This document shows positions 16,565 to 25,189 of a stretch of DNA of 29,547 nt, piece by piece; position 1 is the stretch's first letter, and every line of letters starts with the position of its first letter. Both the position numbers and the translations under genes were made by a program. The stretch spans positions 61,104-90,650 of the forward strand of contig DDGG01000027.1 of assembly GCA_002337525.1 (NCBI GenBank), written 5' to 3'. A model generated the notes under the pieces. The model saw nothing but the letters and a program-made list of their open reading frames with translations, was not told the DNA's origin and did not search any database. Origin of the DNA: Alphaproteobacteria bacterium UBA1908 (GTDB taxonomy: Bacteria; Pseudomonadota; Alphaproteobacteria; Caedimonadales; UBA1908).

Positions 16565-17370
16565 TATAAAAGATCCTGAAATAAAACCCGCTTATTGTAA
16601 TCAATATTCATGATTTTTTTTACTATTTGTGATTTTGAATGACAATCCAGCTTTGACTTAATAGACGAAAGATAAGTTTCGACTGTCCGGTGAGAAATAT
16701 CCAGATTTAACGCAATTTCTTTAGCAGAATTACCAAGTACAAGATGCTTTATGCATTCTGTTTCTCTTGCCGTTAAAAGGTTTAGATCTTCTCCCCTTTG
16801 AAAATATAATCGCTTATCAGAATCAAAAGTCAGCGCCGGTTTTTTTGTACTTTCTCTCAAAAAAGTACAATCAAAGCCTTTGCAAAAAAACTGTTGGTCA
16901 ACAAGATTAAAATGATGAATAAAACGATCTATAGAATTGAATTCTGCCATATATCTATTATTTGCATCAGAATCTTCAAACGAGGCCCTGAATGTATATG
17001 AATCCAGATATTCTCCATAATTTTTTATAATGACAAGGCCATTCCCAAAATTAAATCGCTCCTTTGCCGTCTTCAAAAAAGGGACTGCGTAATGGTCTTC
17101 TGTCGGCCAATGAGCCCACAAATTATAGGTTTTTAGACGAGAATAAGTTTCATATTCCGACATTTTGAAGAGATCTTCATTATAGAAGTATTCCGTCCAG
17201 TCCGGACATGTTGATAAAAAACGGCGTCTACCATCACGATAAAGTGATAGCTTTGTAAAGCCAATGACCTGAAGCTTGTCAAGCATGGGAAGGCAAAACT
17301 CACGCACGTCCCGTGAAAGAGCGAGCGTGAGTTTCATGCATTTTTGATATTTTTCCTCTTCAGAACTCAT
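16564..17370 (-). CDS. LuxR-type transcriptional regulator within the operon
   Basis: A 268-residue protein. The C-terminal LuxR/GerE helix-turn-helix covers about residues 195-255 (LTARETECIKHLVLGNSAKE, ISHRTVETYLSSIKSKL). The N-terminal 190 residues are PAS- or autoinducer-domain-like, with the pattern FTKLSLYRDGRRRFLS, and may sense a small ligand. It is related to the two regulators at 27-28.8 kb, which share the dG...LS-type N-terminal pattern. No LuxI-type synthase is in the window. It lies between the S66 peptidase gene and sbnB-like gene and overlaps the latter, so it probably controls the cluster, perhaps in response to its product. The ATG at 17370 has only a weak GGA upstream. Confidence 0.87.
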   Translation of the reverse strand: MSSEEEKYQKCMKLTLALSRDVREFCLPMLDKLQVIGFTKLSLYRDGRRRFLSTCPDWTEYFYNEDLFKMSEYETYSRLKTYNLWAHWPTEDHYAVPFLKTAKERFNFGNGLVIIKNYGEYLDSYTFRASFEDSDANNRYMAEFNSIDRFIHHFNLVDQQFFCKGFDCTFLRESTKKPALTFDSDKRLYFQRGEDLNLLTARETECIKHLVLGNSAKEIALNLDISHRTVETYLSSIKSKLDCHSKSQIVKKIMNIDYNKRVLFQDLL

Positions 17371-17411
17371 TTTTATTATCCATTATTTCTAATTGAAAAA
17401 CAAAAAGAAGT

Positions 17412-18455
17412 CTAAAAATCAACTGTCAAGTCTGCTTTACCTTCACCTTTTAGTTGAATTCTTGTCGCAAAATTAAATGGCATAACTTTATTAACCGAAC
17501 CGTGGCCAAAGCCGGTAGAATAAAGCACAGGAAGGTCAAAACCAGTAAACTCTACAAATTCTCTTAAAACATCCCTTGTTAAGGCCTGATGTTCTTCTTT
17601 CCAGGGAAGAATATCCCCAACAATTAACCCCTTGGCCTTTTCAAACAGACCAGTACGATATAGGCCCTTTAATTTACGAAGAACATAAGTAGGGTCACTT
17701 TCAACATCTTCAACAAATATAAATCTGTTTTCACCATCAATTCTAAGAGTAGTTCCCATCAGCTCAGTCACAAGCATAAGGTTACCACCTGCAACACCAT
17801 TTTCTGCTTCATAAAGTTGAGAATCAGAACTCCCCGCACTTATAACTTCAAATTCATGAGTTAAAGATTTTGTCTTACCTTGCAGGATATCCATAATAGA
17901 GTCTAGGGTTGTGTCAGCATTTAGACCCACTTTTGACACGGGATCTGCCACTTTAGTAAGCCCCAGAACAGGAGCATGAAAGGCAGGCCACCTCTTTTTT
18001 GCCCAGTACGACAATAAGAAAGTCATGTCACTATAACCTATGAGAGTCTTTGGACGATCGAAAGACTTTTGCGACCTTTCAATGCCATGAACAACTTCCA
18101 GGCAGCCAGAACCACCCGCAAATCCCCATATAATGTCCTCTTCCCCCTCCAGGGCACTCATGAAATCGAGAGCACGCGCCTCATGAGTGTTAGAATACTC
18201 TTTAAAAGGTGAGCCTTCTTCATTTAAAGCTTTTTCATCACATTGAAAAGGCATATCACGGCTTGTAAGCTGAGAGAGTCCAACACGAAGATGATCTTCT
18301 GATTTGGGTCCTTTTGCAGGAAAGACAATGCGTGCCTGACGATTCATGGATCTAAATAACACCTGGGCCCCCTCCATCAAAGCTGCACTTGCTTCTACCC
18401 GACTATCCATAAAGCATAAACAGAATATTGTTAATATAATTTTGATTTTTTTCAT
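17412..18455 (-). CDS. Exported S66 peptidase (LdcA/MccF-like)
   Basis: A serine peptidase of family S66, 347 residues. The family includes LD-carboxypeptidases that trim murein peptides and MccF, which inactivates microcin C-type antibiotics and gives self-immunity. The triad is recognisable: Ser142 in IGYSDMT, Glu249 in FVEDVES and His318 in GFGHGSVN, with spacing like P. aeruginosa LdcA (115/217/285, as I recall). WGFAGGSGCLEVV (110-122) corresponds to the conserved Gly-rich segment. Residues 1-22 form a signal peptide ending VEA, so it should act in the periplasm, which is unusual for a family known mainly from the cytoplasm. ATG 18455 has GGAGGT five nt upstream. It is first in the minus-strand operon. 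Confidence 0.86.
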   Translation of the reverse strand: MKKIKIILTIFCLCFMDSRVEASAALMEGAQVLFRSMNRQARIVFPAKGPKSEDHLRVGLSQLTSRDMPFQCDEKALNEEGSPFKEYSNTHEARALDFMSALEGEEDIIWGFAGGSGCLEVVHGIERSQKSFDRPKTLIGYSDMTFLLSYWAKKRWPAFHAPVLGLTKVADPVSKVGLNADTTLDSIMDILQGKTKSLTHEFEVISAGSSDSQLYEAENGVAGGNLMLVTELMGTTLRIDGENRFIFVEDVESDPTYVLRKLKGLYRTGLFEKAKGLIVGDILPWKEEHQALTRDVLREFVEFTGFDLPVLYSTGFGHGSVNKVMPFNFATRIQLKGEGKADLTVDF

Positions 18456-18577
18456 TTTTACCTCCCATTTGAAACGATATATCAAATATGATACTTAGAG
18501 CATAATCCTATCGATATTTATGTCAATACGTAAATGTAATCTTTGCTGAAATAAATATTACACAAGGAACTAAGCCT
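18456..18577. promoter_or_regulatory. AT-rich divergent promoter region of the cluster
   Basis: A 122-nt spacer between the leftward S66-led operon and the rightward small ORF/ATP-grasp pair. It is markedly AT-rich and includes palindromic GATATATC (18475-18482). Both transcription units must start here or nearby, so regulator sites are expected, but I cannot assign -35/-10 boxes with confidence. Confidence 0.45.
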
Positions 18578-18727
18578 ATGAAACAAAAACATTTTGAAGA
18601 GAATATATTTTACAAAAAGGAAAAAATATCTCTTGATAAAAAATATGATATACGTATTTATTACGGATGTTTTTTTTCTGATATTTATGAATTAGCTAAG
18701 AATTTAGAAATTGTAGGAAGAGTTTGA
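18578..18727 (+). CDS. 49-residue small ORF upstream of ATP-grasp gene
   Basis: An ATG with AAGGA (18563-18567) about ten nt upstream opens 49 codons ending TGA at 18727, six bp before the ATP-grasp ATG. The product begins MKQKHFEENIFYKKEKISLD and ends NLEIVGRV. It is Lys/Tyr/Ile-rich with one Cys in YYGCFFSDIYEL, and I recognise no family. Coding is supported by the ribosome-binding site and the tight spacing to the ATP-grasp gene. The composition is more AT-rich than that of neighbouring genes. It could be a small partner or substrate of the ligase, a leader peptide, or a remnant of a longer gene; the sequence does not decide. Confidence 0.5.
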   Translation: MKQKHFEENIFYKKEKISLDKKYDIRIYYGCFFSDIYELAKNLEIVGRV

Positions 18728-18733
18728 AAAATA

Positions 18734-19984
18734 ATGATGGAAAAATTAATCTTTGTAGGTTCTTCTTGGGTATTTGCAAAATATATAGCTTTATCCTGTC
18801 AGTTGCTTGGATTCCAACCTGTTTTTCTTGGCAATTCCAGTTTTTATTCTAGCGATGTTCGGTCTGCTGTAGAGCAATGTGAATATTATGATGTCGATAT
18901 TCATTCAGTAGATGATATGTATAATTTGATTAAATCAAAAAATATTGACAACATTGCAGGAATAACAACTTCGTATGATAGTGCCCTTACAAGTGCAATT
19001 TCTCTCGCAAAAAGATTGAATGTCAAAGGACCTGATACAAGCATCCTGGCTCTTGCAAATAAATATAACGTAACTCAATTAGTCCCTGACTATAGTCCGG
19101 ATACCCTTGTTTTTAAAAAGTCTGACATTCCTTTTGATAAAATCAAAAAACTTTTTAAAAAACATCAAATGCTTATTCTAAAGCCAACCCATGGTGCAGG
19201 TGCCATAGGTGTGAAAAAAATAGGTTCTGTAAAAGATATCAATAGCATACCCAATTATCTTAAAGAATTTAAAGAAAGCACCTGGGTTATTCAACAAGGC
19301 ATTGAAGGCGAACTTTACAGCATTGAAGGCTATTGTTTAAATGGCAAGGTTAACGTCCTTGGGTTTAGCTTACGTGATCGCGTAAAGAAAACTGAAATGG
19401 CCAATCACTTTCCGACTGAAAATTTTATTAGCGATGACGTAAGAAACAACTCTCTTCAAGCTTTAAAACAATTGGTCACAAAATCCGGGTATCAAAATGG
19501 TTATTTTCACTGTGAATTTCTTTCAGATGGTCGGAATGTATATCTTATAGATGCAAATTTTGGCAGAGTCGGTGGTGCAGCTCTTATTGAACAACTTGCA
19601 ACATCCTTTGATAATAAACCGGAAGAAATCACTGCTCATATTATTTCTGTTAGTTTATTTGGTCATGAACCAGCCAAATTATCCTTGTTCAAGAACACTC
19701 CAGAAAAAACATTAAGTCTATATTTTGGACTGGGCAAGGCAGCACACTACCGTGGCGTCATCAAACCTGTTTTATCAAGCCCTTATTATGCGGCAATAGC
19801 CAATGAAAACACATATTTGGAAGCCATAGGAGAAGATGATTTTTCATGGGTGGGAATTCTAAGTGGTCCCAATCATAAAGTTTTAAAAGATATTCAAAAC
19901 TTTAAAATTAAAACGGACAAAGGCCTTGTTCCCGCAACATATTTTGTCCGTCATGACTTGACTCAAATTCCTATTGCGAAATAG
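18734..19984 (+). CDS. ATP-grasp ligase
   Basis: A 416-residue ATP-grasp enzyme; the family activates a carboxylate as acyl phosphate and joins it to an amine or thiol. An N-terminal Rossmann-like domain (LIFVGSSWVFAKYIALSCQL, 5-24) comes first. The ATP lid is LILKPTHGAGAIGVKKIG (147-164). The metal-binding end is HCEFLSDGRNVYLIDANFGR (259-278), with Glu261, Asp273 and Asn275; Asp replaces the usual Glu before xN. A C-terminal part of about 110 residues resembles the extra domain of L-amino-acid ligases. The ATG at 18734 has AGGAAGAG about ten nt upstream. Divergent from the Dap operon, it may couple the modified amino acid to another acid or amino acid. The substrate is unknown. Confidence 0.85.
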   Translation: MMEKLIFVGSSWVFAKYIALSCQLLGFQPVFLGNSSFYSSDVRSAVEQCEYYDVDIHSVDDMYNLIKSKNIDNIAGITTSYDSALTSAISLAKRLNVKGPDTSILALANKYNVTQLVPDYSPDTLVFKKSDIPFDKIKKLFKKHQMLILKPTHGAGAIGVKKIGSVKDINSIPNYLKEFKESTWVIQQGIEGELYSIEGYCLNGKVNVLGFSLRDRVKKTEMANHFPTENFISDDVRNNSLQALKQLVTKSGYQNGYFHCEFLSDGRNVYLIDANFGRVGGAALIEQLATSFDNKPEEITAHIISVSLFGHEPAKLSLFKNTPEKTLSLYFGLGKAAHYRGVIKPVLSSPYYAAIANENTYLEAIGEDDFSWVGILSGPNHKVLKDIQNFKIKTDKGLVPATYFVRHDLTQIPIAK

Positions 19985-20008
19985 ATCTGGAGCATAACAT
20001 CCAGATCT
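19983..20008. terminator. Bidirectional terminator-like hairpin
   Basis: AGATCTGGA (19983-19991) and TCCAGATCT (20000-20008) form a perfect 9-bp stem with an 8-nt loop, starting in the ATP-grasp stop codon. It lies between the convergent ATP-grasp and symporter genes. The downstream tract (TCTTCTTC) is only moderately T-rich. Confidence 0.5.
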
Positions 20009-20044
20009 TCTTCAAATAGGAAGAGTTACAAACGCCTTAGATTC

Positions 20045-21274
20045 TTAACTTTTTGATATCATAGTTTCATCCAGGTAATTGAAAAATCTTGATTTATATT
20101 TGACAATGTTCTTGCATATTATGGCAAAAGCTCCATTTCCAAGAACATTTGTCATGGTCACAAAAGGGTCAAATATAGACTCTCCTGCAATTAAAATAGC
20201 CATCATCTCAGGTGAGAAACCCAATTGATTTTCCAGAATAGCAACAGTGATAAACAGGGTACCACCAGGTATAGCCGCTGAAATAAACCTTCCTGCTGAA
20301 TGATACAAAATGAAAAGACAGAATACCCCTAATGACGGCTCTGGCATATGGAAACCGGATATTATTGCCAAGGCAATAACAGGAATAGCAATACTATCGC
20401 CGGATAAATTTAAATTTAATGTAAAAGGAACGATAAAGTTAGAGAATTTTTCATCCTTTGTGTTTTTGATAGCAGCTTTCAGTGTCAAAGGAAGCGCGAC
20501 ATAACCAGAACAACTTGTAAAACCAACAATCCCCGAATATAAAGAATTCCTGATATAATGAAAAAAAGTTTTGATATTAAAATTCGAGGCCAGCAAATAC
20601 ATTATAATTAAATAAATAACTTGAAAAGATACAACGAGTACGAGGATATATAAATATTTACTAACATCATCAAATATACCTTCATGTTGAGCTTTTAAAG
20701 CAATCCCCAGAACAAAGACAGGAATAATAGGCAAAAAGAACTTTTCCAGTATTGTCCGGATACTAACTTCCAGAATGCTTTGGAATTTTTCTATGAAAAC
20801 TGATTTGTAGAATTGTTTTATCAGAACAAGACAAAAAGCAAACCCCACTACATACAGATTATCAATAGGCAATACAAAATTAACAGGCCAAAGTACATTA
20901 AGGGTCTGATGGGCTGCTGTAACATCTTGTGCTTTCTCCATACTCCCCATTGAATAGTTCATCGAGTAGGCCAATAACCCGACACAAAAGTTGTTAACAA
21001 GAATCAGAGAAGCTGCCAAAAAAGACATTTTAAAAATATTTGCAATACCTTTTTGGAAAATTGTCAGGATACAAGATAATAAAATAAAAGGTATCAAGAA
21101 CAGAAAGAATGATTTAATCAGAATGCTTAACGTATAAAGAAACTCCTTAATACTTAAAGACAGGGATTCTCCCATAAAAACAACAAATAATATGACGAGA
21201 ATAATTTTTACAGTATGAGGTACTTTGAAGTTCTTAAGGAGACTTATTTTATTTCTTGAATCAACTATCGACAT
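20045..21274 (-). CDS. SLC1-type dicarboxylate/amino acid:cation symporter
   Basis: A 409-residue inner-membrane protein of the DAACS family (GltP/GltT, DctA, SstT), which takes up glutamate, aspartate, serine or C4-dicarboxylates with Na+ or H+. It has many hydrophobic segments and the family's C-terminal core: NLNLSGDSIAIPVIA, then PGGTLFITVAILENQLG and DPFVTMTNVLGNGAFA. The usual NVxGD ends in Asn here (NVLGNG), which may shift the cation or substrate site. It is the last gene of the carA-carB-lysE operon, 24 bp after the LysE gene. Uptake of glutamate (SbnA co-substrate) or serine would fit the nearby cluster; this is inference. Confidence 0.85.
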   Translation of the reverse strand: MSIVDSRNKISLLKNFKVPHTVKIILVILFVVFMGESLSLSIKEFLYTLSILIKSFFLFLIPFILLSCILTIFQKGIANIFKMSFLAASLILVNNFCVGLLAYSMNYSMGSMEKAQDVTAAHQTLNVLWPVNFVLPIDNLYVVGFAFCLVLIKQFYKSVFIEKFQSILEVSIRTILEKFFLPIIPVFVLGIALKAQHEGIFDDVSKYLYILVLVVSFQVIYLIIMYLLASNFNIKTFFHYIRNSLYSGIVGFTSCSGYVALPLTLKAAIKNTKDEKFSNFIVPFTLNLNLSGDSIAIPVIALAIISGFHMPEPSLGVFCLFILYHSAGRFISAAIPGGTLFITVAILENQLGFSPEMMAILIAGESIFDPFVTMTNVLGNGAFAIICKNIVKYKSRFFNYLDETMISKS

Positions 21275-21298
21275 CTGTTTCTCCCTTATAAATAAAAA

Positions 21299-21946
21299 CT
21301 AGCATAAAAATGCCAAATGAATGGCCAAAGCAATAAAAATAAGACTGGAAAAAATATTCAATTTCCATTTCAGATATAATTTACCAAAATCATGAAACCT
21401 GAACCGGCTCGCAATATAGCTAAAAATAAGGTTCACACATGAGCCCATTACAATAAAAATAAGCCCCAGAAAAATCACCTGTGACTTTCTTGAAACCTGA
21501 GAATTTACAAACTGCGGTAGTACAGAAAGGAAAAACAGGACTACTTTTGGATTCAACAGATTAATTAAAAATCCATTGATCAAAATATTTTTGTTCTGTG
21601 CCCCATCCACATCGATAGAGAAAGCACCCGTTTGTTGATAGGCTTTATAAGCCAGATAGAAAAGATAAGCGACACCCAGTATCTTGAAAATAATGAAGGG
21701 CATATCAAGCTTGACAAAAAGGCCCGAAACACCAAAAGCAGCAAACAACAAGTGGCAGAATAATCCTAAGGCTATCCCTGCAATCGCTGTTATACCTGCC
21801 TTTAAACCCTTTGTGAGACTTTGCTGTACAATATAGGCAACATCTGGTCCCGGCGTAAGGTTGATCACAAGCATACTCACCACAAAAAAAAGTAGGTTTA
21901 TGTCCCAAACGAAGGATTGTGCCACTTGAACTATCTCCAATCTCAT
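21299..21946 (-). CDS. LysE/RhtB-family amino-acid exporter
   Basis: An inner-membrane exporter of the LysE/RhtB family, about 215 residues with six hydrophobic segments. The family signature is VINLTPGPDVAYIVQQSL (about 26-43) with the following GLKAGITAIAGIALGL. Members expel amino acids or analogues such as lysine, homoserine, threonine or azetidine-2-carboxylate. I prefer ATG 21946; a TTG at 21952 would add two residues and sits 3 bp after carB, so it is coupled to carB either way. An amino-acid exporter fused to a carbamoyl-phosphate synthase operon is unusual and could serve export of the product of the neighbouring cluster. Confidence 0.88.
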   Translation of the reverse strand: MRLEIVQVAQSFVWDINLLFFVVSMLVINLTPGPDVAYIVQQSLTKGLKAGITAIAGIALGLFCHLLFAAFGVSGLFVKLDMPFIIFKILGVAYLFYLAYKAYQQTGAFSIDVDGAQNKNILINGFLINLLNPKVVLFFLSVLPQFVNSQVSRKSQVIFLGLIFIVMGSCVNLIFSYIASRFRFHDFGKLYLKWKLNIFSSLIFIALAIHLAFLC

Positions 21947-21955
21947 CAGCAATTT

Positions 21956-24900
21956 TCAAGAAGCATGTTTATATCTTAATGGCATCTCTTTACAACCCCT
22001 ATCTATTTTTAGAGCTTCTACGAGCCCCCTTGCCTGTAAAAGTGTTGTGCATTCAACAACTCCATTTAAAATAATACGCTTTCTGTATATCGAGTATGCC
22101 TCTGAAGATTGAGAGTAAATAAGAGTATTAATAATAATGGAATACTCCTCGATGCTCTGATCTAAAGGGCCTTTTTGAGAAGGTGCAATGTTCCCCCTGA
22201 AACCCTTGATTAATTCGAATGCCCCTTGGCAGTTTTGATCAATAGTGATATGAAACCCCATTTCACAAAACTCCTTAATGAGCTGACTTGCTTCGTTTAT
22301 CTCCTCATCCTGTACACAAAGATATATTTTTTTAAGGGCAGGCAACCCTGATAACGTTGCAAGAAAAGCTCTGCCTGTTGCTTCCTCAACAGTTTTTCCA
22401 CTTCCCATGACTTCACCCGTTGACTTCATCTGCGAGTTTAAAACAGGGATGGCTCCCGGCAACTGGGAAAAAGAAAAAACTGGCATTTTCACATGGAACA
22501 GGGTGACCTTTTGTTCTTCGACATTCATTACATCCTTCAGTTTTTCCCCCGCCATGACTCGGGCAGCAAGTTTGGCAAAAGGTATCCCCCTCGCCTTTGA
22601 CAAAAAAGGAAGAGTTCGGCTCGCTCGGGGATTGACTTCCAAAACATAGATATCATCCTGCTGGATCGCAAACTGGATATTAATGAGACCTCGAATATTC
22701 AAGGCATCAGATAACAGTTTTGTCTGTTTTTGAAGACTGTCAATTATTTCTTTTTTGAGAGTCACAGAGGGAAAAACGCAGGTTGAATCTCCCGAATGAA
22801 CCCCCGCTTTTTCAAAATGCTCCATGATACCTGCAATATAAAGAGTTTCTCCATCATAAAGAGCATCAACGTCAATTTCTGTTGCCCTTTCCAGAAACTG
22901 CTCTACAAGGACAGGTCCTGTTTTAAAGAGAGATGAGAAAGACCCTTTCAAAAGAGTACGCAAAGTCTTCTCTGAGTCTATAATTTCCATATTCTGCCCT
23001 CCAATGACATGGGAAGGTCTAAGAATAAGGGGGTATTGCCTTTTCTGGCCAAAAGAAACGATATCATCCTGGGTGCAGGCAGCTTGATTAAAAGGCTGCT
23101 TTAACCCCAACGCCTTAAGAAGACAACTGAATTTCGGGCGATTTTCTGCCAAATCAATATTCTCGGGCGATGTTCCTAAAATAGGAATATTCTCTCGTTG
23201 CAGAGCCTGTATCAGGTTTAAAGGCGTTTGCCCTCCCAATTGAACTACGACACCTTTTACAAGCCCTGCAGACTGTTCCTTCTTGATAAGGCCAAGAACA
23301 TATTCATCCTGTAAAGGTTCAAAATAAAGCCTGTCAGATACAGTATAGTCTGTGGAAACTGTTTCAGGATTACAGTTAACCATGACTGTTTCATATCCAG
23401 ATTCTTTTAAGGCTAAGCTGGCCTGAACACAGCAAAAATCAAACTCGATTCCCTGACCGATACGATTGGGGCCGCTGCCAAGAATGATAACTTTTTCACG
23501 TTCAGACGGACTTGCTTCACATGTATTGCTTTCAGAGAAATTTGTTTCACAGGTTGAATAGAGGTAAGGCGTCCAGGAAGGAAACTCTCCAGCACACGTA
23601 TCAACTCTTTTATAAACAGGAAAAATCTTTTTCTCGAGTAAAGTCTGATGAATTTCCCGCGCATTTACTCCTGTCAAATCTGCAAGACGCTCATTGGAAA
23701 AACCCAGACTTTTAATGTATCGCAACTGAAAAGGGTCGGTTGGCAAGCCTTTTTCTTTTAAAAGGTTTTCAACACGCACAAGACTCTCAATTTGCTTTAA
23801 AAACCAGGGATCATAGTGGCAACAGGACTGAATTATATCCAGGCACATCCCTTCCCTGAAAGCTTCTGCAATATATAGCAACTGATCCGGTGTCGGGTTT
23901 TTCAGATAGAATTGAATCTCTCCTAGACGGCCTTCTTCTGATAAGTCGGGTGAACAAACCTCATCAAGTCCCCGGAAACCCTGCTCAAGAGAAACAAGAG
24001 CTTTTTGTAAGGACTCCGTAAAGGTACGTCCGATTGACATGACTTCACCGATTGATTTCATGGCAGTTGTCAGGAACGGTGTCGCTTCGGGAAATTTATC
24101 AAAAGAAAATCGTGGCATCTTTGTGACGATATAGTCAATGGAAGGCTCAAAAGCCGCATACGTTGTTTTTGTGATTTCATTGGGTATTTCGTCAAGAGTA
24201 AGCCCCACAGCCAACTTTGCCGATATTTTTGCAATGGGAAACCCGGTAGCCTTAGATGCCAGAGCCGAAGACCTGGAAACGCGGGGATTTATTTCAATAA
24301 CAACAATGTCTCCATTCTCAGGATTAACCGCAAATTGTACATTGGCTCCTCCTGTATCAATACCAATTTCCTGCATAACCTGAATTGCCATACGACGAAG
24401 GTTCTGATACTCCTTGTCTGTCAGGGTTAGTGCGGGTGCAACAGTTATGCTATCTCCTGTATGAACTCCCATGGGATTAACGTTTTCGATGCTGCAGACA
24501 ACAACACAGTTACCGGCCTTGTCCCGCATCATCTCAAATTCAAACTCTTTCCAGCCCTCTAAATACTCTTCCAAAAGAACCTGATGAATTGGGGAGGCCT
24601 CGAGAGCCTGCTCAAGTGACTTCTTCAAATCTTGTTGACTCCTGACAACATTCCCTCCTTTTCCCCCTAAGGTAAAAGAAGGACGCACCACAATGGGAAA
24701 GCGCATCTGTGTCAGGCATTTTTTTGCTTCTGCAAAACTCTCTATGACAAAACTCCTGGGAACGTTAAGGCCGATTTTCGTCATGATTGCTCGAAATTGA
24801 GAACGGTCTTCTGCCTTTTTAATATTGTCAGACCGGGCACCTATAAGTTCTACATTATATTTTTCCAAAAGGCCCAGTTCCTCCAGTTCAATGGCACTAT

Positions 24901-25189
24901 TAAGGGCTGTCTGCCCTCCCATTGTAGGCAGAAGGGCATCCGGCTGTTCTTTTTCGATGATTTCCTTAAGCATCTGAATTGTAATGGGATCAATATAAAC
25001 TGCATCCGCAACACCAGGGTCCGTCATAATCGTTGCCGGATTTGGATTCACGAGAATAACCCTATAGCCCTCTTCCCTGAGAGCTTTGCAAGCCTGAACC
25101 CCTGAATAGTCAAATTCACAGGCCTGGCCAATAATAATCGGCCCGGCCCCAATAATTAAAATAGAACTTATGTCAGTTCTTTTTGGCAT
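21956..25189 (-). CDS. carB: Carbamoyl-phosphate synthase large subunit
   Basis: Forms carbamoyl phosphate from bicarbonate, ammonia (channelled from CarA) and two ATP, feeding pyrimidine and arginine synthesis. At 1077 residues it is full length (E. coli 1073). The N-terminal half has GPIIIGQACEFDYSG, TMGGQTALN and the ATP-grasp core EINPRVSRSSALASKATG. The second half repeats these as GPNRIGQGIEFDFCCVQA, QLGGQTPLN and EVNPRASRTLPFLSKARG. A C-terminal MGS-like regulatory domain follows from about 950. Its ATG overlaps the carA stop by 17 bp. It shares the strand and an operon with carA, lysE and the symporter gene. Besides primary metabolism it could feed the carbamoyltransferase 6.4 kb away. 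Confidence 0.97.
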   Translation of the reverse strand: MPKRTDISSILIIGAGPIIIGQACEFDYSGVQACKALREEGYRVILVNPNPATIMTDPGVADAVYIDPITIQMLKEIIEKEQPDALLPTMGGQTALNSAIELEELGLLEKYNVELIGARSDNIKKAEDRSQFRAIMTKIGLNVPRSFVIESFAEAKKCLTQMRFPIVVRPSFTLGGKGGNVVRSQQDLKKSLEQALEASPIHQVLLEEYLEGWKEFEFEMMRDKAGNCVVVCSIENVNPMGVHTGDSITVAPALTLTDKEYQNLRRMAIQVMQEIGIDTGGANVQFAVNPENGDIVVIEINPRVSRSSALASKATGFPIAKISAKLAVGLTLDEIPNEITKTTYAAFEPSIDYIVTKMPRFSFDKFPEATPFLTTAMKSIGEVMSIGRTFTESLQKALVSLEQGFRGLDEVCSPDLSEEGRLGEIQFYLKNPTPDQLLYIAEAFREGMCLDIIQSCCHYDPWFLKQIESLVRVENLLKEKGLPTDPFQLRYIKSLGFSNERLADLTGVNAREIHQTLLEKKIFPVYKRVDTCAGEFPSWTPYLYSTCETNFSESNTCEASPSEREKVIILGSGPNRIGQGIEFDFCCVQASLALKESGYETVMVNCNPETVSTDYTVSDRLYFEPLQDEYVLGLIKKEQSAGLVKGVVVQLGGQTPLNLIQALQRENIPILGTSPENIDLAENRPKFSCLLKALGLKQPFNQAACTQDDIVSFGQKRQYPLILRPSHVIGGQNMEIIDSEKTLRTLLKGSFSSLFKTGPVLVEQFLERATEIDVDALYDGETLYIAGIMEHFEKAGVHSGDSTCVFPSVTLKKEIIDSLQKQTKLLSDALNIRGLINIQFAIQQDDIYVLEVNPRASRTLPFLSKARGIPFAKLAARVMAGEKLKDVMNVEEQKVTLFHVKMPVFSFSQLPGAIPVLNSQMKSTGEVMGSGKTVEEATGRAFLATLSGLPALKKIYLCVQDEEINEASQLIKEFCEMGFHITIDQNCQGAFELIKGFRGNIAPSQKGPLDQSIEEYSIIINTLIYSQSSEAYSIYRKRIILNGVVECTTLLQARGLVEALKIDRGCKEMPLRYKHAS

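Noticed and set aside
10654..19984. Complete siderophore cluster of the staphyloferrin B type
   Set aside because: Only the Dap-forming pair is shared; there is no IucA/IucC-type synthetase, citrate synthase or siderophore receptor here.
11630..19984. D-cycloserine-like route (O-ureidoserine synthase plus ATP-grasp cyclase)
   Set aside because: No DcsA/DcsB-like hydroxylase or arginase, epimerase or serine acetyltransferase, and SbnB points to Dap instead.
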